Source of the DNA: an uncultured Clostridium sp.
GTDB taxonomy: Bacteria; Bacillota; Clostridia; Oscillospirales; Ruminococcaceae
Reading direction: 5' to 3'
Length of the DNA: 64,000 nucleotides
NCBI GenBank assembly: GCA_902490335.1
Contig: CABUDL010000001.1
Span: 136,391-200,390, forward strand
Shown: piece after piece, positions 55,283 to 63,097 of the stretch
How the letters are laid out: every line of letters begins with the position of its first letter
How positions within the stretch are numbered: position 1 is the stretch's first letter
Notes under the pieces: model-generated
Database searches by the model: none
What the model saw: only the letters and a program-made list of their open reading frames with translations
Told to the model about the DNA's origin: nothing
Position numbers and translations under genes: made by a program

Positions 55283-55867
55283 TTAGCAGTTGCAATCTCT
55301 GTTAGCAGAACCTTTCAGGGAGGTAGAGCTGCCTCTGTTAGCGGAACCTTTCAGAGAAGAACCGTTGTTTCTGCTAGCGGAACCCTTCAGGGAAGAAGAG
55401 TTGCTTCTGTTAGCGGAACCCTTCAGGGAAGAAGAGTTGCTTCTGTTAGCGGAACCCTTCAGGGAAGAAGAGTTGCTTCTGTTAGCGGAACCCTTCAGAG
55501 AAGAAGAGTTGTCTCTGCTAGCGGAACCTTTCAGAGAAGAAGAGTTGCTTCTGCTTGCAGAACCCTTCAGGGAAGAGGAGTTGCTTCTGCTTGCAGAACC
55601 CTTCAGAGAAGAAGAGTTGTCTCTGCTGGCGGAACCCTTCAGAGAGGTGGAGTTGCTTCTGCTTGCAGAGCCTTTCAGAGAGGTGGAGTTGCTTCTGCTT
55701 GCAGAACCTTTCAGAGAAGAAGAGTTGTCTCTGCTAGCGGAACCTTTCAGGGAAGAAGAGTTGCCTCTGCTGACAGCGTCTTTCAGGCAAGAACCTGCGC
55801 TTGCACTTACAGATGCACTGACGGTCAGCATTGCTGCTACTGCCAGGGAAAGTACTTTTTTGTTCAT
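55283..55867 (-). CDS. secreted protein of thirteen 12-residue Ser-rich repeats
   Basis: A 194-residue protein: signal peptide (about 1-24, MNKKVLSLAVAAMLTVSASV...ASA), short lead GSCLK, then thirteen tandem 12-residue units of consensus GSASRSNSSSLK (residues 30-185), then GSANRDCNC. About half the residues in the repeats are Ser. There are no aromatic residues after the signal peptide, and only three Cys (27, 192, 194). Each unit has one Arg and one Lys at fixed positions. ATG 55867 follows AAAAAAGGAG, with its own promoter and terminator, so it is a real gene. Function unknown: a solenoid, a glycosylated surface/spore protein, or a multi-copy peptide precursor are all conceivable. Confidence 0.85.
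   Translation of the reverse strand: MNKKVLSLAVAAMLTVSASVSASAGSCLKDAVSRGNSSSLKGSASRDNSSSLKGSASRSNSTSLKGSASRSNSTSLKGSASRDNSSSLKGSASRSNSSSLKGSASRSNSSSLKGSASRDNSSSLKGSANRSNSSSLKGSANRSNSSSLKGSANRSNSSSLKGSASRNNGSSLKGSANRGSSTSLKGSANRDCNC
55313..55780 (-). repeat. tandem array of thirteen 36-bp coding repeats
   Basis: 468 bp, exactly 13 x 36 bp, inside the gene above. Three consecutive copies (55381-55416, 55417-55452, 55453-55488) are identical at the DNA level, the others differ mostly in synonymous or Ser/Asn/Asp/Thr changes, indicating recent expansion. No spacers, hence not a CRISPR array. Confidence 0.95.
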
Positions 55868-55979
55868 AATATTCTCGCTCCTTTTTTAGTCTGAAAACCC
55901 GTCGGCTCTCCTAACGAAACCGGTTGGGATATTCAAAATGGTAAAAATGGGACAGATTTACAAAATCTCCATTGTATAC
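55868..55979 (-). promoter_or_regulatory. about 110-nt leader of the repeat gene
   Basis: Contains a perfect AGATTT-ACA-AAATCT hairpin (55954-55968) and a bulged AACC...CGT/ACG...GGTT pairing nearer the gene. I do not recognise a known riboswitch in it. Confidence 0.35.
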
Positions 55980-55985
55980 GGTTTT

Positions 55986-56014
55986 ATTTTAGCACAGTCA
56001 CACGGCAAAATCAA
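55986..56014 (-). promoter_or_regulatory. promoter of the repeat-protein gene
   Basis: On the minus strand TTGATT (56014-56009), 17 bp, TAAAAT (55991-55986), with extended -10 TGC. Confidence 0.7.
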
Positions 56015-56069
56015 CTGAATTTGGCAGTTGTCACACATTTTCCGGCAACTTTTTACCGTGAATCGGCGG

Positions 56070-56513
56070 TTAGTCTGCCAGGATATAACAGCCCGGCTGC
56101 TTTGTGTGCAGCAGATAGCCGTTCAGGCGGTTTCCGTCCTTGCCGATGGTGTAGCCGGTGGTATAGTCGGCTTCTGCCAAAACCAGCTGTCCGTCCTCAT
56201 CCAGTTCATACAGCTGCTGGTCCTCGCGCGCCTGTAAAAACAGTGTTCCGGTGCGCAGAAATTCCTGCTCGGCGGTGTCAAAGTGATAAAAACAGTCTGC
56301 CTCCCGTCCGGTCTGCTCATAGACCAGCTGGGCAAGCTGACGGTCGTAGTCGGTATTCAATGCAAGGTAGATGCTTTCCTCCTGCTGCATCGGCAGGGTC
56401 AAAAAAGCCTTGTCGCCAAAATCGAACACGGCATTTGCCGGTGCTGCTGCCGCGCTTACGCCTGCGGTGCAGACCATCAAAGCTGCCGCTGTTGCTGCTA
56501 TCCATCGTTTCAT
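56070..56513 (-). CDS. small secreted protein of unknown function
   Basis: A 147-residue protein with a clear signal peptide (about 1-24, KRWIAATAAALMVCTAGVSAAA). The mature part is acidic, rich in Tyr, Asp, Glu and Gln, with two cysteines (near C74 and C142). No family recognised. ATG 56513 follows AAGGAGGAA. It has its own promoter upstream and lies just before the repeat-protein promoter, so the two exported products may be related functionally; this is inference from position only. Confidence 0.75.
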   Translation of the reverse strand: MKRWIAATAAALMVCTAGVSAAAAPANAVFDFGDKAFLTLPMQQEESIYLALNTDYDRQLAQLVYEQTGREADCFYHFDTAEQEFLRTGTLFLQAREDQQLYELDEDGQLVLAEADYTTGYTIGKDGNRLNGYLLHTKQPGCYILAD

Positions 56514-56569
56514 CGGGATTCCTCCTTATCGTCCGATTGGGATTTTTTACACTTCCCGTAAATATCTTC

Positions 56570-56598
56570 ATTATATACCCATACAAAGTAAAAAGCAA
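56570..56598 (-). promoter_or_regulatory. promoter of the small secreted-protein gene
   Basis: On the minus strand TTGCTT (56598-56593), 17 bp, perfect TATAAT (56575-56570). Confidence 0.75.
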
Positions 56599-56675
56599 GA
56601 AACGCCTGCATGGAAATCTTTGTCTTTTTGAAAATTACCGTACCTTACAAATCTGCAAAAGATTTTTTGGTAGTG

Positions 56676-56704
56676 TTGCAAAAAAAACTTTGACGTGCTA
56701 CAAT
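56676..56704 (+). promoter_or_regulatory. promoter of the metY-type gene
   Basis: TTGCAA (56676-56681), 17 bp, TACAAT (56699-56704), extended -10 TGC. A hairpin AAGGAGA (56714-56720)/TCTCCTT (56756-56762) plus TTT follows in the leader, resembling an attenuator. Confidence 0.7.
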
Positions 56705-56801
56705 GGAAAAAAGAAGGAGATTTCTGACCGGATGGGGATTCTGTCTGGGGGTGATTCTCCTTTTTGTGTAAAGCAAATCCGAATCAAAAGGAATGATCGA
56801 C

Positions 56802-58067
56802 ATGAAAATCGAAACCAAGTGCCTGCATGAGGGCTATACGCCCGCCAACGGCGAGCCGCTGACCCTGCCGATTTATCAGAGCACTACCTATAAATATGAG
56901 TCCACCGCACAGGTTGCAAAGCTGTTTGACCTGACCGACGACGGACATATGTATTCCCGCATCTCCAATCCGACCGTAGCGGCTGTGGAGGAAAAGATTG
57001 CTGCGCTGGAGGGCGGCGTGGGTGCGCTGTGTACCACTTCGGGACAGGCTGCCACCCTGATTTGCATTTTGAACATCCTGCGTGCCGGCGACCACATCCT
57101 GTGTGCTTCCACTATCTACGGCGGCACCATCAATCTGTTTGCTGTGACCCTCAAGCGTTTTGGTATCGAGGTTTCCTTTGTGGATGCCGATGCCGACGAG
57201 CAGACCTTGTGCAGCCAGATTCAACCGAATACCAAAGCGGTTTTTGCCGAAACGATTGCCAATCCTGCCATCGCGGTGCTGGACATCGAAAAGATGGCAA
57301 GGGTCGCTCATTCGCGCGGCATTCCGCTGATTGTTGACAACACCTTTGCCACTCCGGTCCTCTGCCGTCCTTTTGAGTATGGAGCGGACATCGTGGTCCA
57401 TTCCACCACCAAATATATGGACGGTCACGCCACCCAGCTGGGCGGTGTCATTGTGGACAGCGGCAAATTTGACTGGACCAATGGGAACTTCCCCGAATTT
57501 ACCGAGCCGGACCAGTCCTATCACGGCGTCGTGTACACCCGCGATTTTGGTCGGGCTGCCTATATCACCAAGGCGCGCGTGCAGCTGATGCGCGACCTGG
57601 GCTGTTACCCTTCTGCACAGGCTGCCTTTTTGCTCAATCATGGGCTGGAAACACTGCACCTGCGGATGGAGCGCCACTGTCGGAATGCCGAGCAGGTCGC
57701 CCGCTTTTTGCAGCAGCACAGCAAGGTGGAGTCGGTCAACTACCCGACGCTGGCAGAGAATCCATATCATCAGTTGGCACAGAAGTATCTGCCGCACGGA
57801 TGCAGCGGGGTCATCTCTTTCTCGGTTAAAGGCGGAAGGGAGGCGGCTGTGCGCTTTATCGACAGCCTGAAGCTGGCTTCGCTGGTGGTTCATGTTGCCG
57901 ATGTCCGCACCCTGGTGCTGCACCCGGCAAGCTCGACCCATCGCCAGCTGACCGATGAGCAGCTGGTGGCTGCCGGCATCCATCCCGGCATGATTCGTCT
58001 GTCGGTCGGCATCGAACACGTCGATGACATCATCGAGGATTTGAAACAGGCTTTGGAACAAGCTTGA
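56802..58067 (+). CDS. O-acetylhomoserine sulfhydrylase / Cys-Met PLP enzyme
   Basis: PLP-dependent enzyme of the Cys/Met metabolism family, 421 residues; probably MetY (O-acetyl-L-homoserine + sulfide to homocysteine). YSRISNPT binds phosphate of PLP from the partner subunit, TTSGQAA near 80, DNTFATP and the Schiff-base lysine in VHSTTKYMDGH near 207. Methionine gamma-lyase cannot be excluded by sequence alone. ATG 56802 is 10 bp after AAAAGG; ATG 56793 would abut it. No S-box precedes it, unlike metK. Confidence 0.88.
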   Translation: MKIETKCLHEGYTPANGEPLTLPIYQSTTYKYESTAQVAKLFDLTDDGHMYSRISNPTVAAVEEKIAALEGGVGALCTTSGQAATLICILNILRAGDHILCASTIYGGTINLFAVTLKRFGIEVSFVDADADEQTLCSQIQPNTKAVFAETIANPAIAVLDIEKMARVAHSRGIPLIVDNTFATPVLCRPFEYGADIVVHSTTKYMDGHATQLGGVIVDSGKFDWTNGNFPEFTEPDQSYHGVVYTRDFGRAAYITKARVQLMRDLGCYPSAQAAFLLNHGLETLHLRMERHCRNAEQVARFLQQHSKVESVNYPTLAENPYHQLAQKYLPHGCSGVISFSVKGGREAAVRFIDSLKLASLVVHVADVRTLVLHPASSTHRQLTDEQLVAAGIHPGMIRLSVGIEHVDDIIEDLKQALEQA

Positions 58068-58091
58068 TCCCTCTTCTTTGATGTTCATAAT
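58064..58091 (+). promoter_or_regulatory. possible promoter of the NPDTG gene
   Basis: TTGATC (58064-58069), 16 bp, CATAAT (58086-58091). Weak; readthrough from the metY-type gene is an alternative as no terminator lies between. Confidence 0.3.
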
Positions 58092-58118
58092 AAACAAAAA
58101 TTATGGGAGGTATTTGCC

Positions 58119-58391
58119 ATGAAAAAACTGCTTACCCTTGCTCTGGCTGCTTCTATGATTCTTGCCATGAGCGTCAACGCTTTCGCACTGGGAAACTATG
58201 TGCTTTCCACCGATGAGGTCGGCACCGAAGAGGAAGAGCCGATTGCAGATGAACCGGAGCTGCCTGCCGAACCAACCGGCTGGGCGGAGCAGAAGGTCAA
58301 CCCGGACACCGGCACCGAGGATTTCGTCGGAGTGGCTGCTGCCGCGGCTGCTGTTGCCGGCATCGGATTGGTAGCACTGAAAAAGAGATAA
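58119..58391 (+). CDS. tiny secreted protein with NPDTG sortase-like anchor
   Basis: A 90-residue protein: signal peptide (about 1-24, ending NAFA), an acidic Pro/Glu-rich linker (EEEEPIADEPELPAEP), then NPDTG (61-65), a hydrophobic helix and a KKR tail. This is the layout of a cell-wall sorting signal with a non-LPXTG motif. The exposed part would be only about 35 residues. Start ATG follows GGGAGG. A strong terminator follows. Confidence 0.75.
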   Translation: MKKLLTLALAASMILAMSVNAFALGNYVLSTDEVGTEEEEPIADEPELPAEPTGWAEQKVNPDTGTEDFVGVAAAAAAVAGIGLVALKKR

Positions 58392-58406
58392 GCTTTTCTG
58401 TATGCA

Positions 58407-58440
58407 CCCGCGTCCTGTTTTTAGGACGCGGGATTTTTTT
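58407..58440 (+). terminator. intrinsic terminator after the NPDTG gene
   Basis: CCCGCGTCCT (58407-58416) pairs perfectly with AGGACGCGGG (58423-58432), followed by ATTTTTTT. Confidence 0.92.
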
Positions 58441-58534
58441 ATGATTGCAGCAGCTTTTGGGCAAAGGATGGGAGCCAAAAACCTTTCTTTGGCATAGGAT
58501 GGAGCAGATTGACTTTTTAGAAAGGAGAGCAACG

Positions 58535-58882
58535 ATGGAAGTTTTGGTTCAATGGGTTTTGATGCTGCTGGCGATTTTGGGAATGGTTCAGCTGGGGGAG
58601 ATGCTCTGCCTTTGGTCGCATCGACCGAAAAAAAGACCGGTCAGCTTTTCGGTGCTGCCTGTCTCCGGCAGGCTGACCGACCCGCAGACGATTCTGGATT
58701 ATTTTGAGCAGGTGGCAGCATGGAGCCCGGAAAGCTGCCTTGCCTTTGTCATCGACTGCGGATTGGAGGAGGAGAGCGCAGCGTTGTGCCGCAAAGTGTG
58801 TGCGCAGCATCGGCGGCTGCATTTTTGCACCCAGCAGGAGTTTGCGCGTATTTGCAAAGAGACACAGGATGGAGTATACTAG
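58535..58882 (+). CDS. small single-pass membrane protein
   Basis: A 115-residue protein with one N-terminal membrane helix (about 4-24) followed by a cytosolic Arg/Lys-rich stretch and an alpha/beta-like domain with several cysteines. ATG 58535 has GAAAGGAGAG 7 bp upstream. No family recognised. 73 bp upstream of recD2, possibly cotranscribed. Confidence 0.65.
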   Translation: MEVLVQWVLMLLAILGMVQLGEMLCLWSHRPKKRPVSFSVLPVSGRLTDPQTILDYFEQVAAWSPESCLAFVIDCGLEEESAALCRKVCAQHRRLHFCTQQEFARICKETQDGVY

Positions 58883-58955
58883 AAAGCAAACAAAAGGTCT
58901 GTAAAAAAACGTCGCCTGTCTATGCGCAAGGGCGGTGGAAGGAAAAGGGAGAGGT

Positions 58956-61166
58956 ATGCAGAAGGAAAATCTGGTGGAACTGTCCGGCACTGTGGAAACG
59001 GTGGTCTATAAAAATGAAGAGAGCGGATTTGCGGTCCTGGAACTGGACCACGACGGCGAGCTGGTCACCGTGGTCGGCGAACTGGCTTCGGTGGGAGAAG
59101 GGGAGATGCTGACCTTGCACGGCAGCTTTCACACCCATCCCAACTACGGCACCCAGTTTAAAGCGGTGGCAGCCCAACAGCGGCTGCCTGCCAGTGCGGG
59201 CGCGATTTTGCGTTACCTGTCCTCGGGAGCCATCAAGGGCATCGGTCCGGTGCTGGCTTCCCGCATGGTAGCGCAGTTTGGCGACGATACCTTACAGGTT
59301 TTGGAGCACGAGCCGGAGCGGTTGCGGGAGGTCAAGGGTATCACCGAGGCAAAATGCGAAAAGCTGCGCACCGAGTTGAGCCGGATGTTTGGGATGCGTG
59401 CGGTCATGTTGTTTTTGTCCCAGTTTGGGGTCAGCTCCTCCACCTCGGTCGCCATCTGGAAGCGCTGGGGGACCCTGTCGCAGAAGATTATCGAGGAGAA
59501 TCCGTACCTGCTGTGCTGCGACGAAATCGGAATGGATTTTGACAGCTGCGAGATGATTGCCCGCAAGCTGAATATCCCGCCGGACAGCAGCTACCGCATC
59601 GAAGCTGCGCTGCAATTTGTGCTGCGGCACAATCTCTACAACGGACACACCTGTCTGCCGGTCGACAAGCTGCTGCCGACTGCCGAGCGGCTGCTGGACC
59701 AGAGCCGCATCATGGTGGAAAAAGGGCTGGAGGAACTGCTGCGCCGCCGGGAGGTTTTGGTGGTGGATGTCAACGGCAGGGACTACTGCTACCTTCCCGA
59801 ATATCTGGAGGCGGAGCGATTCATTGCCTCGCGGGTGCGTTTTTTGCTGGCTGCCGGAGCAGACCCGATTCCGCAAGCCGAGCAGAAGCTGGAGCAGCTG
59901 GAACAGTCGGGCGGCATCCAGTATGCCGCTTTACAGCGGGAGGCAATCCTGCAGGCGCTGACCTATCGGCTGTTCATCCTGACCGGCGGTCCCGGTACCG
60001 GAAAGACCACCACTATCAATGCCATCATCGACCTGTTGGAGGAGGCAGGACTGAAGGTCAGCCTGTGTGCGCCGACCGGACGAGCTGCCAAGCGGATGTC
60101 CGAGGTGACCGGCAGGGAGGCAAAGACCATCCACCGGCTGTTGGAGGTGGATTTTGCCAACCCGACCGCTCTGCAATTTAAGCGAAATGAAAAGAACCCG
60201 CTGACTGCCGATGCGGTCATCGTCGACGAAACCTCGATGGTGGACATCCCGTTGATGCGCTCGCTGATCTGTGCGCTGAAGATGAACTGCCGTCTGATTC
60301 TGGTGGGTGACAGCGACCAGCTGCCGTCGGTCGGTCCGGGCAATGTGCTGCGCGACCTCATCCAATCGGAGAAGGTGCCGCAGGTGCGTCTGACCGAAAT
60401 CTTCCGGCAGGCGCAGAAGAGCCTGATTGTCACCAACGCCCACGCCATCGTCAGCGGACAGATGCCGGACCTCAAGCGGCACGACAGCGACTTTTTCTTC
60501 CTGCGGCGGGAAAGTCCCAATCAGGTGCGCTCGACCGTCATCGACCTGGTGGCTGCCCGTCTGCCCAAAAGCTACGGATATTCCCCGACGGCGGACATTC
60601 AGGTGATTGTACCCACCCGCGTGGGAGCGGTGGGCGCAAACGCCCTCAACCAGAGCTTGCAGGAGGCGCTCAATCCGCCGTCTTCCGAGAAGGCGCAGTT
60701 TGAAAACAACGGTCGCACCTTTCGGGTGGGGGACAAGGTGATGCAGATTAAAAATAACTATGACATCCTCTGGCAGAAGGAGAACGGCGAGGAGGGGATG
60801 GGTGTCTACAACGGGGACATCGGGTTTATTGAAGCAATCGACCGACCCTCCAAAACGATGCAGGTGCGCTTTGACGACCGGCTGGCGGAGTACCTGTTCG
60901 AGATGGCTCCCGAGCTGGAGCTTGCCTATGCCATCACCGTCCACAAAAGCCAGGGCAGCGAGTTTGATGCGGTGGTCATGCCCATCACCGGCAGCAAGAG
61001 CAAGATGCACTACCGCAACCTGCTGTATACCGCCGTCACCCGCGCCAAGGAGCGGCTGATTATCCTCGGTCAGCCGCGCGCCATCGAGGAGATGGTCGAA
61101 AACGACCGCAAAACGGTGCGCTACACCAACCTCAAGGAGATGCTGCTCGAGCAGGTGAGCGAATAA
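58956..61166 (+). CDS. recD2: ATP-dependent DNA helicase RecD2
   Basis: Superfamily 1B 5'-3' helicase of the RecD2/TraA type, not part of RecBCD. 736 residues: N-terminal OB-like and helix-hairpin-helix region (KGIGPVLASRMV), Walker A GGPGTGKTTT (near 344), Walker B VDETSMVD, GDSDQLPSVGPG, and C-terminal motif VHKSQGSEFD and TAVTRAKE. ATG 58956 follows AAGGGAGAGG; a GTG at 58935 is in frame. Role in replication fork and mismatch repair is known for Bacillus RecD2. Confidence 0.95.
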   Translation: MQKENLVELSGTVETVVYKNEESGFAVLELDHDGELVTVVGELASVGEGEMLTLHGSFHTHPNYGTQFKAVAAQQRLPASAGAILRYLSSGAIKGIGPVLASRMVAQFGDDTLQVLEHEPERLREVKGITEAKCEKLRTELSRMFGMRAVMLFLSQFGVSSSTSVAIWKRWGTLSQKIIEENPYLLCCDEIGMDFDSCEMIARKLNIPPDSSYRIEAALQFVLRHNLYNGHTCLPVDKLLPTAERLLDQSRIMVEKGLEELLRRREVLVVDVNGRDYCYLPEYLEAERFIASRVRFLLAAGADPIPQAEQKLEQLEQSGGIQYAALQREAILQALTYRLFILTGGPGTGKTTTINAIIDLLEEAGLKVSLCAPTGRAAKRMSEVTGREAKTIHRLLEVDFANPTALQFKRNEKNPLTADAVIVDETSMVDIPLMRSLICALKMNCRLILVGDSDQLPSVGPGNVLRDLIQSEKVPQVRLTEIFRQAQKSLIVTNAHAIVSGQMPDLKRHDSDFFFLRRESPNQVRSTVIDLVAARLPKSYGYSPTADIQVIVPTRVGAVGANALNQSLQEALNPPSSEKAQFENNGRTFRVGDKVMQIKNNYDILWQKENGEEGMGVYNGDIGFIEAIDRPSKTMQVRFDDRLAEYLFEMAPELELAYAITVHKSQGSEFDAVVMPITGSKSKMHYRNLLYTAVTRAKERLIILGQPRAIEEMVENDRKTVRYTNLKEMLLEQVSE

Positions 61167-61191
61167 TTTGCAGCTTAAATGTGCAAAGCTA

Positions 61192-61221
61192 TTGCAAAGC
61201 GGTGATTGTTTCCTATATAAT
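61192..61221 (+). promoter_or_regulatory. promoter of mreB-trmN6-rsmI
   Basis: TTGCAA (61192-61197), 18 bp, TATAAT (61216-61221). A CTGCG/CGCAG hairpin (about 61249-61268) follows in the leader. Confidence 0.7.
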
Positions 61222-61315
61222 ATAAATCGCAAATCATCAACCGGAAAGGACTGCGGCTTTTTTCGCAGCCCTCGACTATAAAAGACTAAAATATAAAAGA
61301 AAAGGATGGTGCCGT

Positions 61316-62326
61316 GTGGACGTAGGAATTGATTTGGGAACTGCCACGGTCATCGTATACATCGGCGGTGAAGGGGTCGTACTGAGCGAGCCTTCGGTCA
61401 TCGCTGTCAACTTAAAGACCGATTCGGTCATCAGCGTCGGTCAGGAAGCGTATGAGATGATTGGGAAAACGCCTTCTCACATCCAGGCAATCCGCCCGCT
61501 TTCCAAGGGCGTGGTCTGCAATTATAAAATGACCGAAGAGATGGTCAAACACTTTATCAAAAAAATCTGTAAGGACAGCCTGATCAAGCCGCGCATTGCC
61601 ATGTGCGTTCCATCGGGCATCACCAATGTGGAATCGAACGCGGTCATCGACGTTGCCATCGCATCGGGCGCCCGCAAGGTCTATCTGATTGAGGAGCCGG
61701 TTGCCGCTGCCATCGGCGCACAGATCGACATTGAAAAGCCAAACGGCAACCTGATTGTGGACATCGGCGGCGGCACCACCGACATTGCCGTCCTTTCTTT
61801 AAACGGCATCGTCAACAAAAAGTCGATTAAAATTGCAGGCGACACCATCAACGATGCCATCGTCCGCTATGTCCGCAACAGCCACGGCGTGCTCATCGGC
61901 GAAAAGATGGCGGATCAGATCAAACGCCAGGTCGCCAGCGTCTGCTGGGAGGAGGGCGAGGACATCAGCGCACCGGTCAAGGGAAGAAATCTGACCACCG
62001 GTCTGCCCTGCAACATTGAAATCAGCCGCTCGATGCTGTACGACTGCGTCATCAAAGAGGTGGAGCAGATCATCACCGCGGTCAAGGAGGTCATCGAAAG
62101 GACCCCGCCGGAGCTGGTCGGCGACATCCACACCAACGGCATCACCTTGACCGGCGGCGGCAGCCTGCTGCACGGTATCGCTCCGCTGCTGGAAAAGCAC
62201 ACCCGCATCCACACCGTCATCGCAGAGGACCCGGTCAACTGCGTTGCAATCGGCACGGGAAAATCCTTCCAGTATCTGGACAAGCTGGTGGACGGATTTG
62301 TCATCCCGTCGATGCAGAGGGTATAG
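61316..62326 (+). CDS. rod shape-determining protein MreB/Mbl
   Basis: Bacterial actin that organises lateral wall synthesis. 336 residues: phosphate-1 motif GIDLGTATV (4-12), connect motif IEEPVAAAIGA, phosphate-2 VDIGGGTTDIAVLS, adenosine motif LTGGGSLL. Start GTG follows AAAGGATGG. It has no mreC/mreD next to it, as for Mbl/MreBH-type paralogues; which paralogue cannot be decided. It is followed 2 bp later by a methyltransferase gene. Confidence 0.93.
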   Translation: MDVGIDLGTATVIVYIGGEGVVLSEPSVIAVNLKTDSVISVGQEAYEMIGKTPSHIQAIRPLSKGVVCNYKMTEEMVKHFIKKICKDSLIKPRIAMCVPSGITNVESNAVIDVAIASGARKVYLIEEPVAAAIGAQIDIEKPNGNLIVDIGGGTTDIAVLSLNGIVNKKSIKIAGDTINDAIVRYVRNSHGVLIGEKMADQIKRQVASVCWEEGEDISAPVKGRNLTTGLPCNIEISRSMLYDCVIKEVEQIITAVKEVIERTPPELVGDIHTNGITLTGGGSLLHGIAPLLEKHTRIHTVIAEDPVNCVAIGTGKSFQYLDKLVDGFVIPSMQRV

Positions 62327-62328
62327 CC

Positions 62329-63081
62329 ATGCCGGATTTTCACTATACGATGGAGCAGTTGGCTCCCGACCTTTCGGTGTGCATCACCCGCGACCACCGC
62401 TTTGGCACCGATGCCTTTTTGCTGTCCGATTTTGCAGCGGTGCGCCGCAAGGACCTTGCCTGCGACCTGGGCACCGGCTGCGGCATCATCCCGCTGCTGT
62501 GGTTCCGCGACCGGCAGCAGGGACCGAAGATGGCATACGGGGTGGACATCCAGCCGCTGGCAATCGAGCAGCTGCGTTTTACCATCGAGCAATCGGATTT
62601 AGGGCAGCGGATGCAGGCGGTGCAGGCGGATTTGTCCGACCTTGCTGCCTTAAAGGAAAAGCTGCCCTTTGGCAGCTTTGACCTGGTCACCTGCAATCCG
62701 CCCTACAAAAAAGCGGAGCATGGCATTTTAAGCAGCAGCGACAGCGACATCATCGCCCGCCACGAAACGATGTGCTCCATCGACGACGTGTGCGCCGCCG
62801 CAGCAAAGCTGCTGCAATTTGGCGGACGGCTGTGCATCTGCCAGCGACCGGAGCGGCTGCTGGATGTGCTGGAGGCGATGCGCCGCCATAAGATCGAGCC
62901 AAAGCGGGTGCGATTTGTGCAAAAGCGCGGGGACACCGCTCCCTGGCTGTTTTTGGCGGAGGGACGCAAGGGCGGCAACCGCTTTTTGAAGGTGGAAGCA
63001 CCGTTGCTGATTCAGGACGAGCAGGGCGATTTTTCGCCGGAGCTGCGCCGCATCTACCGTCAGCCGCAGCCGAAAGAATAG
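62329..63081 (+). CDS. tRNA1(Val) (adenine37-N6)-methyltransferase-like (YabB/TrmN6)
   Basis: SAM-dependent N6-adenine methyltransferase, 250 residues. SAM-binding DLGTGCGIIPLL (near 46) and the catalytic NPPY in VTCNPPYKK (near 124) are intact. Upstream of rsmI, as Bacillus yabB is upstream of yabC (rsmI). The substrate is assigned by that homology; other N6-adenine targets are possible. Confidence 0.88.
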   Translation: MPDFHYTMEQLAPDLSVCITRDHRFGTDAFLLSDFAAVRRKDLACDLGTGCGIIPLLWFRDRQQGPKMAYGVDIQPLAIEQLRFTIEQSDLGQRMQAVQADLSDLAALKEKLPFGSFDLVTCNPPYKKAEHGILSSSDSDIIARHETMCSIDDVCAAAAKLLQFGGRLCICQRPERLLDVLEAMRRHKIEPKRVRFVQKRGDTAPWLFLAEGRKGGNRFLKVEAPLLIQDEQGDFSPELRRIYRQPQPKE

Positions 63082-63097
63082 GAAATGAGGGAACATT

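Noticed and set aside
55313..55780. CRISPR array
   Set aside because: Repeats are contiguous with no spacers, coding, and diverged; no cas genes.
55780..55867. Lipoprotein signal for the repeat protein
   Set aside because: The Cys at position 27 is preceded by AGS without the usual Leu at -3, so a lipobox is not convincing.
55290..55889. Plus-strand frame encoding LLAEPFREEEL-type repeats
   Set aside because: The same 36-bp array read backwards. The minus-strand product has a signal peptide, ribosome binding site, promoter and terminator; the plus-strand one has none.
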